Source: Pseudomonas sp. UBA4194 (GTDB lineage: Bacteria > Pseudomonadota > Gammaproteobacteria > Pseudomonadales > Pseudomonadaceae). Taken from it: a stretch of 21,805 bases of DNA. The DNA lies in NCBI RefSeq assembly GCF_002379585.1, contig NZ_DFUE01000065.1:18954-40758 (forward strand), given 5' to 3'. Position numbers and translations under genes: made by a program. Under the pieces are notes generated by a model. That model made no database searches, was not told where the DNA came from, and saw only the letters and a list, made by a program, of their open reading frames with translations. Position 1 is the first letter of the stretch. Each line of letters begins with the position of its first letter. Positions 7,801 to 14,535 of the stretch are shown piece after piece.

Positions 7801-8406
7801 ATGCCTATCGAACTGCTTAAAGAAACCCCTTCACAGACTGCCGGCCCCTATGTGCACATTGGCCTGGCGCTGGCGGCGGCGGGCATCGAGCCCCGCGAAC
7901 ACGAGATCTGGAACGAGATGGCCAAGCCTGGCGCGCCGGGTGAGCAGATCCTGCTGCTGGGCAATGTGTATGACGGCAACGGGCATCTGGTGCGCGATTC
8001 GTTTCTGGAGCTGTGGCAGGCGGATCATGAGGGCCACTACCACATCGATTTCGACCAGGACAAACCCTTCAACAGCTTCGGCCGAACCGCTACCACCTTC
8101 GATGCGGGTGAATGGACGGTGCAGACGGTCAAGCCAGGGGTAGTGAACAACGCCGCCGGGGTGCCGATGGCGCCGCACATCAACATCAGTCTGTTTGCGC
8201 GCGGGATCAACATTCACCTGCAGACGCGTTTGTATTTCAGTGATGAAGCCGAGGCCAATGCCAAGGACCCGGTGTTGAACCTGATCGAACAGCCGGCCCG
8301 GCGCGAGACCCTGGTGGCGACGCGGTGTGAGGTGGATGGGAAGACGGCGTATCGGTTCGACATGCGGATTCAGGGGGAAGGGGAGACGGTGTTCTTCGAT
8401 TTCTGA
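7801..8406 (+). CDS. pcaG: Protocatechuate 3,4-dioxygenase alpha subunit
   Basis: Partner subunit (201 aa) of PcaH. It shares the dioxygenase beta-sandwich fold but lacks the iron-ligand tyrosine and histidine set, as alpha chains do. Recognisable segments are TPSQTAGPYVHIGL at the N-terminus, LELWQADHEGHY and APHINISLFARGINIHLQTRLYF. A purine-rich GAGGGGGA ribosome site precedes the ATG, and the gene is certainly co-transcribed with pcaH. It is followed by three REP units that separate it from the convergent aldo/keto reductase gene. Confidence 0.98.
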   Translation: MPIELLKETPSQTAGPYVHIGLALAAAGIEPREHEIWNEMAKPGAPGEQILLLGNVYDGNGHLVRDSFLELWQADHEGHYHIDFDQDKPFNSFGRTATTFDAGEWTVQTVKPGVVNNAAGVPMAPHINISLFARGINIHLQTRLYFSDEAEANAKDPVLNLIEQPARRETLVATRCEVDGKTAYRFDMRIQGEGETVFFDF

Positions 8407-8444
8407 TTGGGTTGAATCAGAGGGTTCTGGGGTGCCCAATCGGG

Positions 8445-8557
8445 CCCCATCGCGGGCAGAGCCCGCTCCCACATATCCCGCGTCGCACCCCCCATCGCGG
8501 GTGAACCCCCTCCCACTACCGATATCCCTGTGGGAGCGGGTTCTACCCGCGATGGGG
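8445..8557. repeat. Three second-family REP units, last one inverted
   Basis: Units lie at 8445-8473, about 8490-8516 (decayed stem) and 8529-8557. The third is in reverse orientation, giving an inverted pair able to fold into a longer hairpin between the converging pcaG and aldo/keto reductase transcripts. A two-way terminator role is likely. Confidence 0.87.
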
Positions 8558-8581
8558 GCGCCTCGGTCCCCTTGCCCTACC

Positions 8582-9406
8582 TCAATCCCACTTCGGCGCG
8601 AAATCCGGGTTTACCAGGCGTTGGTCCTTGGGCAATGCCGCGATGATTCGACGGTCCTCGTCGTCCAGCTGCACCTTCAGTGAATCCAGGTTGCTCTGCT
8701 GGTTGGCCTTGCTCGCCGCCTTGGGAATGGCCGCCACATTGGCCTGATCGAGCAACCACTTCAACGCCACCTGCGTCGGCAACACGCCATGCTTCCTGGC
8801 GATCTCCTGCAGCTGTGGAATCTCCGACACCTTGTTGCGCACCAGAGGGCTGTAGGCGGTCAGCGCCATGTCGTGCGCCCGGGCATAATCGAGCAGGGCA
8901 TTCTGACCCAAGGTCACGTGGTACTCGACCTGGATGGCCGCCAGCGGCGCCTTCAATTCTTCCACCACGTGACGCAGCAACGGCAGCGGAAAGTTCGCCA
9001 CGCCGATGTTCAGCGCGCGCCCGTCCTCTTTGAACGACACCAGGGTGTCGATGGCCGCTTTCACGTCCCAGCCTTCCTGGCCCGGCCAGTGGATGAGAAA
9101 CAGATCCACATAATCACTTTGCAATGCGCTCAGCGTGTTCTGGAATGACGCGCGCATGGCATCGGGTTGCAGTTTGTCCCACCACACCTTGCTGGTGACA
9201 TGCAGATCGCTGCGCAGCACGCCGGATTCAGTCAGCGCCCGGCCAACCGCGGCCTCGTTGTTGTAGCCAGCCGCCGTATCGACGTGGCGGTAGCCCAATT
9301 CCAGCGCCTGGATGACAGCCGCGGTGCATTCGTCGCCGAGCATGGGCCAGGTGCCGAGGCCCAGTTTAGGCATCTTCAGTTGCTGTGCATTGGTGATGAG
9401 TTGCAT
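8582..9406 (-). CDS. Aldo/keto reductase (2,5-diketogluconate reductase-like)
   Basis: NADPH-type carbonyl reductase of 274 aa in the DkgA/DkgB group. The catalytic tetrad is complete: D43, Y48, K73 and H106, within GYRHVDTAAGYNNE, VTSKVWW and FLIHWP. A C-terminal IPKAASKANQQSNL matches the coenzyme-phosphate-binding loop. AAGGAG lies 7 nt before the ATG. It follows the FAD dehydrogenase gene on the same strand with a 24-bp gap, so the two form an operon, and it probably reduces or oxidises a ring ketone or aldehyde in that route. The annotated DkgB activity may not be the real one here. Confidence 0.93.
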   Translation of the reverse strand: MQLITNAQQLKMPKLGLGTWPMLGDECTAAVIQALELGYRHVDTAAGYNNEAAVGRALTESGVLRSDLHVTSKVWWDKLQPDAMRASFQNTLSALQSDYVDLFLIHWPGQEGWDVKAAIDTLVSFKEDGRALNIGVANFPLPLLRHVVEELKAPLAAIQVEYHVTLGQNALLDYARAHDMALTAYSPLVRNKVSEIPQLQEIARKHGVLPTQVALKWLLDQANVAAIPKAASKANQQSNLDSLKVQLDDEDRRIIAALPKDQRLVNPDFAPKWD

Positions 9407-9430
9407 GTCGATCTCCTTGTCTACTGGCGA

Positions 9431-11152
9431 TTATTCGTAGTGCGTCGCCCCAGCGATATGGCGGGCGGCAACGTAGCCGAATGTGGCGGCGGGGCCCAGG
9501 TTGATGCCCCCGGCGGGGTAGTGGCCACCCATGATGCTGGCCATGTCGGTGCCGGCGGCGTAAAGCCCGGCGATAGGCTGGCCTCGGTTGTCGAGTACCT
9601 GAGCATGTTGATTGGTGCGCAGGCCGGCGAAGGTGCCGAAGCTGCCCGCTTCAACCTTGACCGCATAAAACGGCCCCTGTTCGATCGGTGCCACGCAGGG
9701 GTTGGGTCGATGCAAGGCATCACCCTGTTTGCGGTTGTAGGCCGTACTGCCGCGGCCGAACTCCGGGTCGTGGCCAAGGCGGGCGTGGCGGTTGAAGTTA
9801 TCCACAGTCTCGCGTAGCCCGACGGGGTCGATACCGCACGCAGCGGCCAGCGCTTCGAGGCTGTCACCGGTTTTCAGGTAGCCGCTGTCGATATGCGGAC
9901 CCACCGGCAGGGGAAAGGGCCGGGAGATGCCCAGGCCATAGCGGCGCTGGAAGCGATGGCTGCAGATCAGCCACGAAGCGACTTCATTCCCTGGCGCCTG
10001 TTCGACCATGGCCCGGGCGTAGTCGTAGTAGCCGTTGGCTTCGTTGACGAAGCGCTTGCCGTTGGCCAGCACCCCGATGATGCCGGGCTTGCCGCGCTCG
10101 ATGATGTGGGGGAAATGGCCAACGCTGCCATCGCGGTATGGCACCCGCGACACCGGGCACCAGGCGGCGGCCGAGGCCAGATCGGTGGCGACCTGACCGC
10201 CTGCGCTTTCCCCCAGGCGCAAGCCGTCGCCGCTGGCGCCCAGAGGTGGCAGCGCCAGGTGTTCGTGCCCCGTGGGCGTGCGCGGAAACAGCGCTCGTCG
10301 GCGTTCCATATCGTTCGCAAAGCCACCGGCGGCCAGCACCACAGCCTTGCGCGCACGGATGGCGACCTCGCCTTTGGCGGTCTGCACCACCGCGCCGGTT
10401 ACCATGGCACCGTCCATGGACAGGCGCCGCGCCGGGGCCGATTCCCACAACAGCACACCCAGATCGTCGGCGGACCTGGCCAAGCGAGCGATCAGCGCCA
10501 CGCCGTTGACCAGGTGCATCGCACGGCCATGCAGGGTCAGGTCCAGCAGGTGTCGAGTCACGCGCTTGCCCACATGCAGCAGCGAGCGCCACGAGCGGGT
10601 CAAGGTGAGAAAAGCGCTGAGGTCGGCGCCCGCCATGATCGGCATGCCGAGAAAAGAGGTTTCCCGCATCGTCCGTCGCAGGCGCTTGAGCAGCTTTCTG
10701 TCCATCTGCCGGGCGTCGAAGGGCGCGGCGATCACAGAGCGGCCACCGGTGCCGGCACCCGGGGTATTACCGTGGATGTCGGCAATGGCGTTGCCGTCGG
10801 CAAATTGCAGATGGGTGTGCTTTTCGAAGAAGCTGACCATGTGCGGCGCCGCTTCGAGGAAAGCATCCACCCGCGCGGCGTCGAATTGCTCACCCAGTTC
10901 GTGCTGCAGATAGGTACGCGGCAGGGCCGGGTCTTCATCGATGCCCGCGCGCCGCGCCAAAGGATTGCGCGGCACCCACATCCAGCCCCCGGACCAGGCC
11001 GTGGCCCCGCCGAACACAGGGTCCTTCTCCACCACGATCACCTGCAGTCCGTGGTAGGCGGCGGTGACGGCAGCGGCCAGGCCGGCGGCACCGGAGCCGA
11101 TCACCAGCACGTCGCAATCCAAGGTTGTCGTCACAGCGCTTTGGGCAGACAT
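9431..11152 (-). CDS. FAD-dependent dehydrogenase, 3-ketosteroid-Delta1-dehydrogenase-like
   Basis: Flavoprotein of 573 aa in the FAD_binding_2 superfamily (fumarate reductase/KSTD group). GSGAAG at 19-24 binds FAD, GGATAWSGGWMWVP at 48-61 is the KSTD-type second motif, and GGHYPAGGINLGPA near 542-555 places Y545 and G549 four residues apart, as in the Tyr-Pro-x-x-Gly ketone-polarising site of ketosteroid dehydrogenases. Tyr375/376/378 in NGYYDYAR may supply the proton-abstracting tyrosine. Such enzymes desaturate a carbon next to a ring ketone. A steroid substrate is not implied: next to pcaHG and quiC, an oxocyclohexane-type acid is more plausible. GGAG lies 8 nt before the ATG. It starts a two-gene operon with the aldo/keto reductase and diverges from the IclR gene. 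Confidence 0.88.
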   Translation of the reverse strand: MSAQSAVTTTLDCDVLVIGSGAAGLAAAVTAAYHGLQVIVVEKDPVFGGATAWSGGWMWVPRNPLARRAGIDEDPALPRTYLQHELGEQFDAARVDAFLEAAPHMVSFFEKHTHLQFADGNAIADIHGNTPGAGTGGRSVIAAPFDARQMDRKLLKRLRRTMRETSFLGMPIMAGADLSAFLTLTRSWRSLLHVGKRVTRHLLDLTLHGRAMHLVNGVALIARLARSADDLGVLLWESAPARRLSMDGAMVTGAVVQTAKGEVAIRARKAVVLAAGGFANDMERRRALFPRTPTGHEHLALPPLGASGDGLRLGESAGGQVATDLASAAAWCPVSRVPYRDGSVGHFPHIIERGKPGIIGVLANGKRFVNEANGYYDYARAMVEQAPGNEVASWLICSHRFQRRYGLGISRPFPLPVGPHIDSGYLKTGDSLEALAAACGIDPVGLRETVDNFNRHARLGHDPEFGRGSTAYNRKQGDALHRPNPCVAPIEQGPFYAVKVEAGSFGTFAGLRTNQHAQVLDNRGQPIAGLYAAGTDMASIMGGHYPAGGINLGPAATFGYVAARHIAGATHYE

Positions 11153-11196
11153 CGAGGTATCTCCAGGCTATCGCAGTTCAGGGATTTGTATTTTTC

Positions 11197-11211
11197 TAGA
11201 ACCATGTTCCA
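11197..11211. promoter_or_regulatory. IclR-type operator in the divergent promoter
   Basis: TAGAAC-CAT-GTTCCA differs by one base from a perfect 6-3-6 palindrome and matches the site at 12194. It overlaps the -35 side of the leftward FAD-dehydrogenase promoter, whose -10 candidate TACAAA is at 11185-11190 on the minus strand. A second short palindrome, CCATA-TTC-TATGG, overlaps it at 11209-11221. Confidence 0.65.
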
Positions 11212-11222
11212 TATTCTATGGA

Positions 11223-11250
11223 TTGCTGCGGTGATCGCCAAGTGTAGAAT
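11223..11250 (+). promoter_or_regulatory. Candidate promoter of the IclR gene
   Basis: TTGCTG, a 16-bp spacer and a good -10 (TAGAAT, 11245-11250). Transcription would begin near 11257, leaving a 40-nt leader before the ATG at 11296 but under 10 nt before the upstream ATG at 11266, which supports the later start. Confidence 0.45.
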
Positions 11251-11295
11251 CGGCGAAATTTTTCAATGCGTTCCACCTTCCAAGAGAGCCTTACC

Positions 11296-12072
11296 ATGGC
11301 CGGCAGTCAGATCGAACGGGCCCTGAGCCTGCTTGAAAGCCTCACCCACGAGCCCCGCGGCCAAGCCCTGCAAGCTTTGGCCGAACAGCTGGACATGCCC
11401 AAGAGTGCGGCCCATCGCATGCTGGCCGAGTTGACCCGCCTGGGCTACGTGCGCCAGAACGGCGAGACGTTGCGCTATCACCTGTCGACCAAGCTGGTAG
11501 CGTTGGGCTTCCAGTATTTGTCCGGCAGCGGTGCCGATATCGTCCAGCCGATTCTCGATCAGTTGGCACAGGACACCGGCGAACTGGTGCGCCTGGGGGT
11601 GGTGGAGGGCGACCGGCAGACCTGGATCGCCAAGTCTCAGGGGGCCCGCTCGGGCCTGCGTTACGACCCGGAAATGGGCCGCGATGCGCCGCTGTTCTAC
11701 ACCGCGTCCGGGCACGCCTGGCTGGCCAGTCTCAGCGATGCCAAGGCGTTGGCGCTGGTGGAGCAGCAAGGCATTGCCAACCGTGAAGACTTCGGCCCCA
11801 ATGCCCCGCGCTCCAATGCCGACCTGCTGGAGCGTCTGCGCATCGCCCGCGAGGCAGGCTATGCCTGGGTGGTCGAGAGTTCGGCACTGGGGACTTCGGC
11901 GTTGGCGGCGGTGATACGCCATCCGGTGGATGGGCATGTGGTGGGGGTGTTGAGCGTGGCCGGTCCCAGCGCGCGGTTGTCCGAGGCACGTATGCATGCG
12001 TTGGCAGCGGGCTTGTTGGCGGCGGCTGGGGAGTTGTCGCGGGTCAGTGTGGCATCGGAACTGTTCAGTTAG
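11296..12072 (+). CDS. IclR-family transcriptional regulator
   Basis: DNA-binding regulator of 258 aa. An N-terminal winged helix (about residues 3-65, IERALSLLESL through LDMPKSAAHRMLAELTRLGYV) is followed by the IclR effector-binding domain (about 75-250, with GDRQTWIAKSQGARSGLRYDPEMGRDAPLFYTASGHAWLA). The start at 11296 has AAGAGAG 7 nt upstream; an in-frame ATG at 11266 would add 10 residues but lacks a site. It sits between the FAD-dehydrogenase operon and the Gfo/Idh-TIM operon, and both promoters carry the same palindrome, so it very probably controls both and itself. The ligand is unknown, plausibly the pathway substrate. Confidence 0.93.
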   Translation: MAGSQIERALSLLESLTHEPRGQALQALAEQLDMPKSAAHRMLAELTRLGYVRQNGETLRYHLSTKLVALGFQYLSGSGADIVQPILDQLAQDTGELVRLGVVEGDRQTWIAKSQGARSGLRYDPEMGRDAPLFYTASGHAWLASLSDAKALALVEQQGIANREDFGPNAPRSNADLLERLRIAREAGYAWVVESSALGTSALAAVIRHPVDGHVVGVLSVAGPSARLSEARMHALAAGLLAAAGELSRVSVASELFS

Positions 12073-12093
12073 GTTTGGGGGCGGTGGTGCGGC

Positions 12094-12158
12094 CTTCGCG
12101 GCTGTACGCCGCTTCTACGGGCCGCTTCTGTAGGAGCGGCGTCCAGCAGCGAAGGCGC
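12094..12158. repeat. Inverted pair of first-family REPs
   Basis: A reversed unit (12094-12118) faces a forward unit (about 12129-12158) across a short GGGCCGCTTC-type loop, giving a long imperfect hairpin after the IclR stop. It probably ends or protects the IclR message before the next promoter. Confidence 0.85.
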
Positions 12159-12182
12159 CCTCAACTCCCCAAAAAAGACCCC

Positions 12183-12210
12183 TTGAAAAATTATAGAACT
12201 CAGTTCTAAA
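12183..12210 (+). promoter_or_regulatory. Gfo/Idh promoter with embedded IclR-type operator
   Basis: TTGAAA (12183-12188) and TCTAAA (12205-12210) with a 16-bp spacer form a plausible promoter. The perfect palindrome TAGAAC-TCA-GTTCTA (12194-12208) fills the spacer and enters the -10, a position where a bound protein would block polymerase. Confidence 0.6.
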
Positions 12211-12221
12211 TAACTGGAGAA

Positions 12222-12229
12222 AACAAAAA
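12222..12229 (+). promoter_or_regulatory. Crc/Hfq-type A-rich motif beside the ribosome site
   Basis: AACAAAAA fits the AANAANAA pattern bound by Hfq/Crc in Pseudomonas catabolite repression. It ends 2 nt before the AAGGAC ribosome site of the Gfo/Idh gene, the usual place for such control. Short motif, so modest support. Confidence 0.4.
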
Positions 12230-12243
12230 CCAAGGACCTCATC

Positions 12244-13302
12244 GTGACCACCCCCCTGCGAATCGCCCTGATCGGCGCCGGCATCATGGGCCGCCAGCAC
12301 TACCATCATCTGCACTCCCTGACGTCGGCTCAGCTGTGCGCCATCGCCGACCCAGGGCCCCAAGCTGCCGCCTTCGCCAGCGAATGCGCCGTGCCCTGGT
12401 TTGCAGATCACCGGCAGATGCTCGAGCAGGTGGCGCCCGACGCGGTCATCGTCGCAAACCCCAACGCGTTGCATGTCAGCACTGCCCTGGACTGTGTCGC
12501 CGCAGGGGTCCCGGTGCTGCTGGAAAAGCCGGTGGGAGTGAACCTGGACGAGGTGAGCGAACTGGTCGCCGCCAGTGCTGCCAGGGGCGTGCCGATTCTG
12601 GTGGGCCATCACCGCCGCCACAATCCGCTGATCAAACGAGCCCATGAGCTGGTGCACAGTGGGGTGCTGGGGCGTCTGACCACGGTCACCGCGCTGTGGC
12701 AGCTGCAAAAGCCCGACAGCTATTTCGATGTCGCCTGGCGCCGCGAGGCGGGTGCGGGAATGCTGTTGACCAACCTGATTCACGATCTGGACCTGCTGCG
12801 TCACCTGTGTGGCGAGGTCCGGCAGGTGCAGGCGTTCACCAGTAATGCTGTGCGCGGCTTCGGTAATGAGGACAGTGCGGCGGTGCTGTTGCAGTTCGAG
12901 AACGGCGCCCTTGGCACGCTGACGGCGTCCGATGGCGTGGCGGCGCCGTGGAGTTGGGAGCTGGACTCGGGCGAAAACCCGGTGTATCCGCGTCAAGCCG
13001 ACCAGCCCTGCTATCTGCTTGCAGGCACCGAGGGCGCTTTGAGCGTGCCGCAGCTCAAGCGCTGGCATTACGCGGACACGGGGGCTGGATGGCATGAGCC
13101 GCTGTTGCAGGTGCAAGAGACGTTCACCGCCGACGAAGCGCTGCGTTTGCAGTTGTTGCATTTCATCGAGGTGGCACAGGGCCGTGTGCAGCCGCTGGTA
13201 AGCGTGGCGGATGGCGCCCGGACGTTGGCGCTGGTGGAGGCCATCGCCGAGGCGGGGCGCAGTGGGCGGGCCTGTGTGCCGAGGGTGGTGGGGCAGGGTT
13301 GA
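12244..13302 (+). CDS. Gfo/Idh/MocA-family NAD(P)-dependent oxidoreductase
   Basis: Dehydrogenase of 352 aa related to inositol 2-dehydrogenases, expected to oxidise a ring or sugar hydroxyl. The Rossmann motif GAGIMG is at 11-16, and D36 at the end of the second strand favours NAD. The family EKP motif is at 94-96 (K95 catalytic). NLIHDLD carries the catalytic H180; the usual Asp four residues earlier is Thr176, a feature of the NLIHD-type branch. The start is GTG with AAGGAC 6 nt upstream. It leads a probable operon with the TIM-barrel gene. An IclR-type operator lies in its promoter and an A-rich Crc/Hfq-type motif in its leader. Substrate unknown; a cyclitol or hydroaromatic acid fits the context. 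Confidence 0.9.
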   Translation: MTTPLRIALIGAGIMGRQHYHHLHSLTSAQLCAIADPGPQAAAFASECAVPWFADHRQMLEQVAPDAVIVANPNALHVSTALDCVAAGVPVLLEKPVGVNLDEVSELVAASAARGVPILVGHHRRHNPLIKRAHELVHSGVLGRLTTVTALWQLQKPDSYFDVAWRREAGAGMLLTNLIHDLDLLRHLCGEVRQVQAFTSNAVRGFGNEDSAAVLLQFENGALGTLTASDGVAAPWSWELDSGENPVYPRQADQPCYLLAGTEGALSVPQLKRWHYADTGAGWHEPLLQVQETFTADEALRLQLLHFIEVAQGRVQPLVSVADGARTLALVEAIAEAGRSGRACVPRVVGQG

Positions 13303-13509
13303 GATTTGTGGTGAATGGTCCCCTCACCCCAGCCCTCTCCCTGAGGGAGAGGGAGCTAAAAGCGATCGAGGTGGTCCGGACACCGCCGTACGGCTCCCTC
13401 TCCCTCGGGGAGAGGGGGCTAAAGGCGATCGAGGTGGTCCGGACACCGCCGTACGGCTCCCTCTCCCTCAGGGAGAGGGCTGGGGTGAGGGGACCATCCA
13501 CCACAAATC
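13303..13509. repeat. 207-bp repeat element with 54-bp inverted ends
   Basis: Arms 13303-13356 and 13456-13509 are inverted copies with one mismatch (13314). Each arm holds a CCCTCTCCCT/AGGGAGAGGG self-hairpin. Between them a 63-bp unit is repeated in tandem (GCGATCGAGG at 13362 and again at 13425), each with the palindromes GTCCGGAC and GCCGTACGGC. No target duplication is evident. It sits between the Gfo/Idh stop and the TIM-barrel start, so the joint transcript would carry a very stable stem. A relative lies at the right window edge. Confidence 0.9.
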
Positions 13510-13582
13510 CCCCGCCAAGCCCCATCCCACCAACACCACCAACGCCACCAACGCCACCAACTCCCCCACCAGGACCCCAACC
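13510..13582 (+). other. C-rich, G-poor leader with 9-bp tandem repeats
   Basis: About 60% C and 8% G by count. It includes CCAACRCCA repeated about 3.5 times at 13530-13561. The composition resembles a Rho loading (rut) region. AGGA at 13571-13574 serves as the ribosome site for the next gene. Confidence 0.5.
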
Positions 13583-14398
13583 ATGCCCCAACGTCCCATC
13601 TCCCTCGCCGCCCTCACCGTCCTCGAAATCTCCCCTCCGGACATGGTCGAAGTCGCCGCCCGCGCCGGCTACACCCACGTTGGCCTGCGCACCGAGCCCG
13701 CCACCCCCGAGGAATACCACTACCCCCTGCTGCGCGACACCTCCCTGCAACGTCAGACCGCCGAGCGCCTGCGCGACACCGGCATCAAGGTGCTGGACAT
13801 CGAAATTCTGCGCCTGAAGCCCTCCACCCAGGTCGCCGATTTCGAAGCCCATCTGGCCCTGGGTGCCGAATTCGGGGCCAGCGAACTGCTGGTGGCCGGC
13901 AATGACCCGGACCTGCAGCGGGCCAGTGACAACTTCGCCCAGCTGTGCGACCTGGCGCGCCCTTATGGCATCCGTCCCCACCTGGAGTTCATGCCCTGGA
14001 CCGACAGCCCCGACCTGACCAGCGCCATCGAGCTGGTGGAGCGGGCTGGACCCGACAATGGCTGCATCCTCATCGACGCCTTTCACTTCAACCGCTCCGG
14101 TTCGCGTCTGGAAGACCTGCGGCAGGTGGCGCCGCAGCGCATGCACTATGCCCAGTTGTGCGATGTGGCCGGGCCGCGGCCTGATGACATGGCCGAGATC
14201 CTGCGCCAGGCGCGCCAGGAGCGGCGCTTTCCGGGAGAGGGCGATTGCGATTTGCTGGGGCTGTTGCGTGCTTTGCCCAAGGATATTGCGTTGAGCCTGG
14301 AGATCCCTACAGCGCGCTTGTTGGAACAGGGAGTCAGTGCCTATGAGCGGGCGAAGATGGCCTTGGATCGGACGCGGGAAGTTCTGGGGCGGGTGTAG
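13583..14398 (+). CDS. Sugar-phosphate isomerase/epimerase-like TIM-barrel protein (QuiC/IolE-like)
   Basis: AP-endonuclease-2-type TIM barrel of 271 aa, expected to bind a divalent metal and isomerise or dehydrate a polyhydroxylated ring or sugar. The metal-site residues are visible: E135 (HLEFMPW), D165 and H168 (LIDAFHF), Q191 (YAQLCD) and E240 (LSLEIPT). They match QuiC in this window (E134, D165, H168, Q191, E239) almost number for number, and GEGDCDLLGLL parallels GQGEFDLPGFL. AGGA lies 8 nt before the ATG. The frame stays open upstream through the repeat element, but that part is not protein-like. Likely co-transcribed with the Gfo/Idh gene. A 3-dehydroshikimate dehydratase or inosose-dehydratase-like role is inference. 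Confidence 0.88.
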   Translation: MPQRPISLAALTVLEISPPDMVEVAARAGYTHVGLRTEPATPEEYHYPLLRDTSLQRQTAERLRDTGIKVLDIEILRLKPSTQVADFEAHLALGAEFGASELLVAGNDPDLQRASDNFAQLCDLARPYGIRPHLEFMPWTDSPDLTSAIELVERAGPDNGCILIDAFHFNRSGSRLEDLRQVAPQRMHYAQLCDVAGPRPDDMAEILRQARQERRFPGEGDCDLLGLLRALPKDIALSLEIPTARLLEQGVSAYERAKMALDRTREVLGRV

Positions 14399-14406
14399 GG
14401 TGTAGG

Positions 14407-14448
14407 GTGTCAGTGGCGGACTCTTCGCGGCTTTACGCCGCTCCTACA
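14407..14448 (-). repeat. REP element, first family, reversed
   Basis: Reverse-strand copy of the same 41-bp unit seen at 2906, including its GTGTCAGTGG tail, directly after the TIM-barrel stop. Confidence 0.87.
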
Positions 14449-14490
14449 GGGATGGTGGGCGATGGGTGAGCGCAACCTGAACTCGGGTAC

Positions 14491-14517
14491 AAAAAAAAGG
14501 AGGCCACCAGGGCCTCC
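14491..14517 (-). terminator. Rho-independent terminator of the MFS gene
   Basis: On the minus strand, GGAGGCC-CTGGT-GGCCTCC forms a perfect 7-bp stem followed by eight T residues, 18 bp after the MFS stop. The plus-strand side has no T run, so it serves the leftward transcript only. Confidence 0.92.
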
Positions 14518-14535
14518 CGAGAGGTCAAACCTGCA

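Noticed and set aside
11266..11295. Earlier ATG for the IclR gene
   Set aside because: No ribosome site, and it would leave almost no leader after the best promoter; kept only as an alternative.
9893..11326. 477-aa open frame opposite the FAD dehydrogenase
   Set aside because: Antisense shadow of a GC3-biased gene; low-complexity His/Gln/Gly-rich translation with no domain, while the minus-strand frame has clear FAD motifs.
13211..13582. N-terminal extension of the TIM-barrel gene through the repeat element
   Set aside because: The frame is open only because the repeats lack stops; the fold starts at 13583, where a ribosome site is present.
13163..14146. 327-aa minus-strand frame with Gly-Val-Gly-Gly repeats
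   Set aside because: Its repeats are translations of the intergenic element and the 9-bp tandem repeats; no domain or ribosome site.
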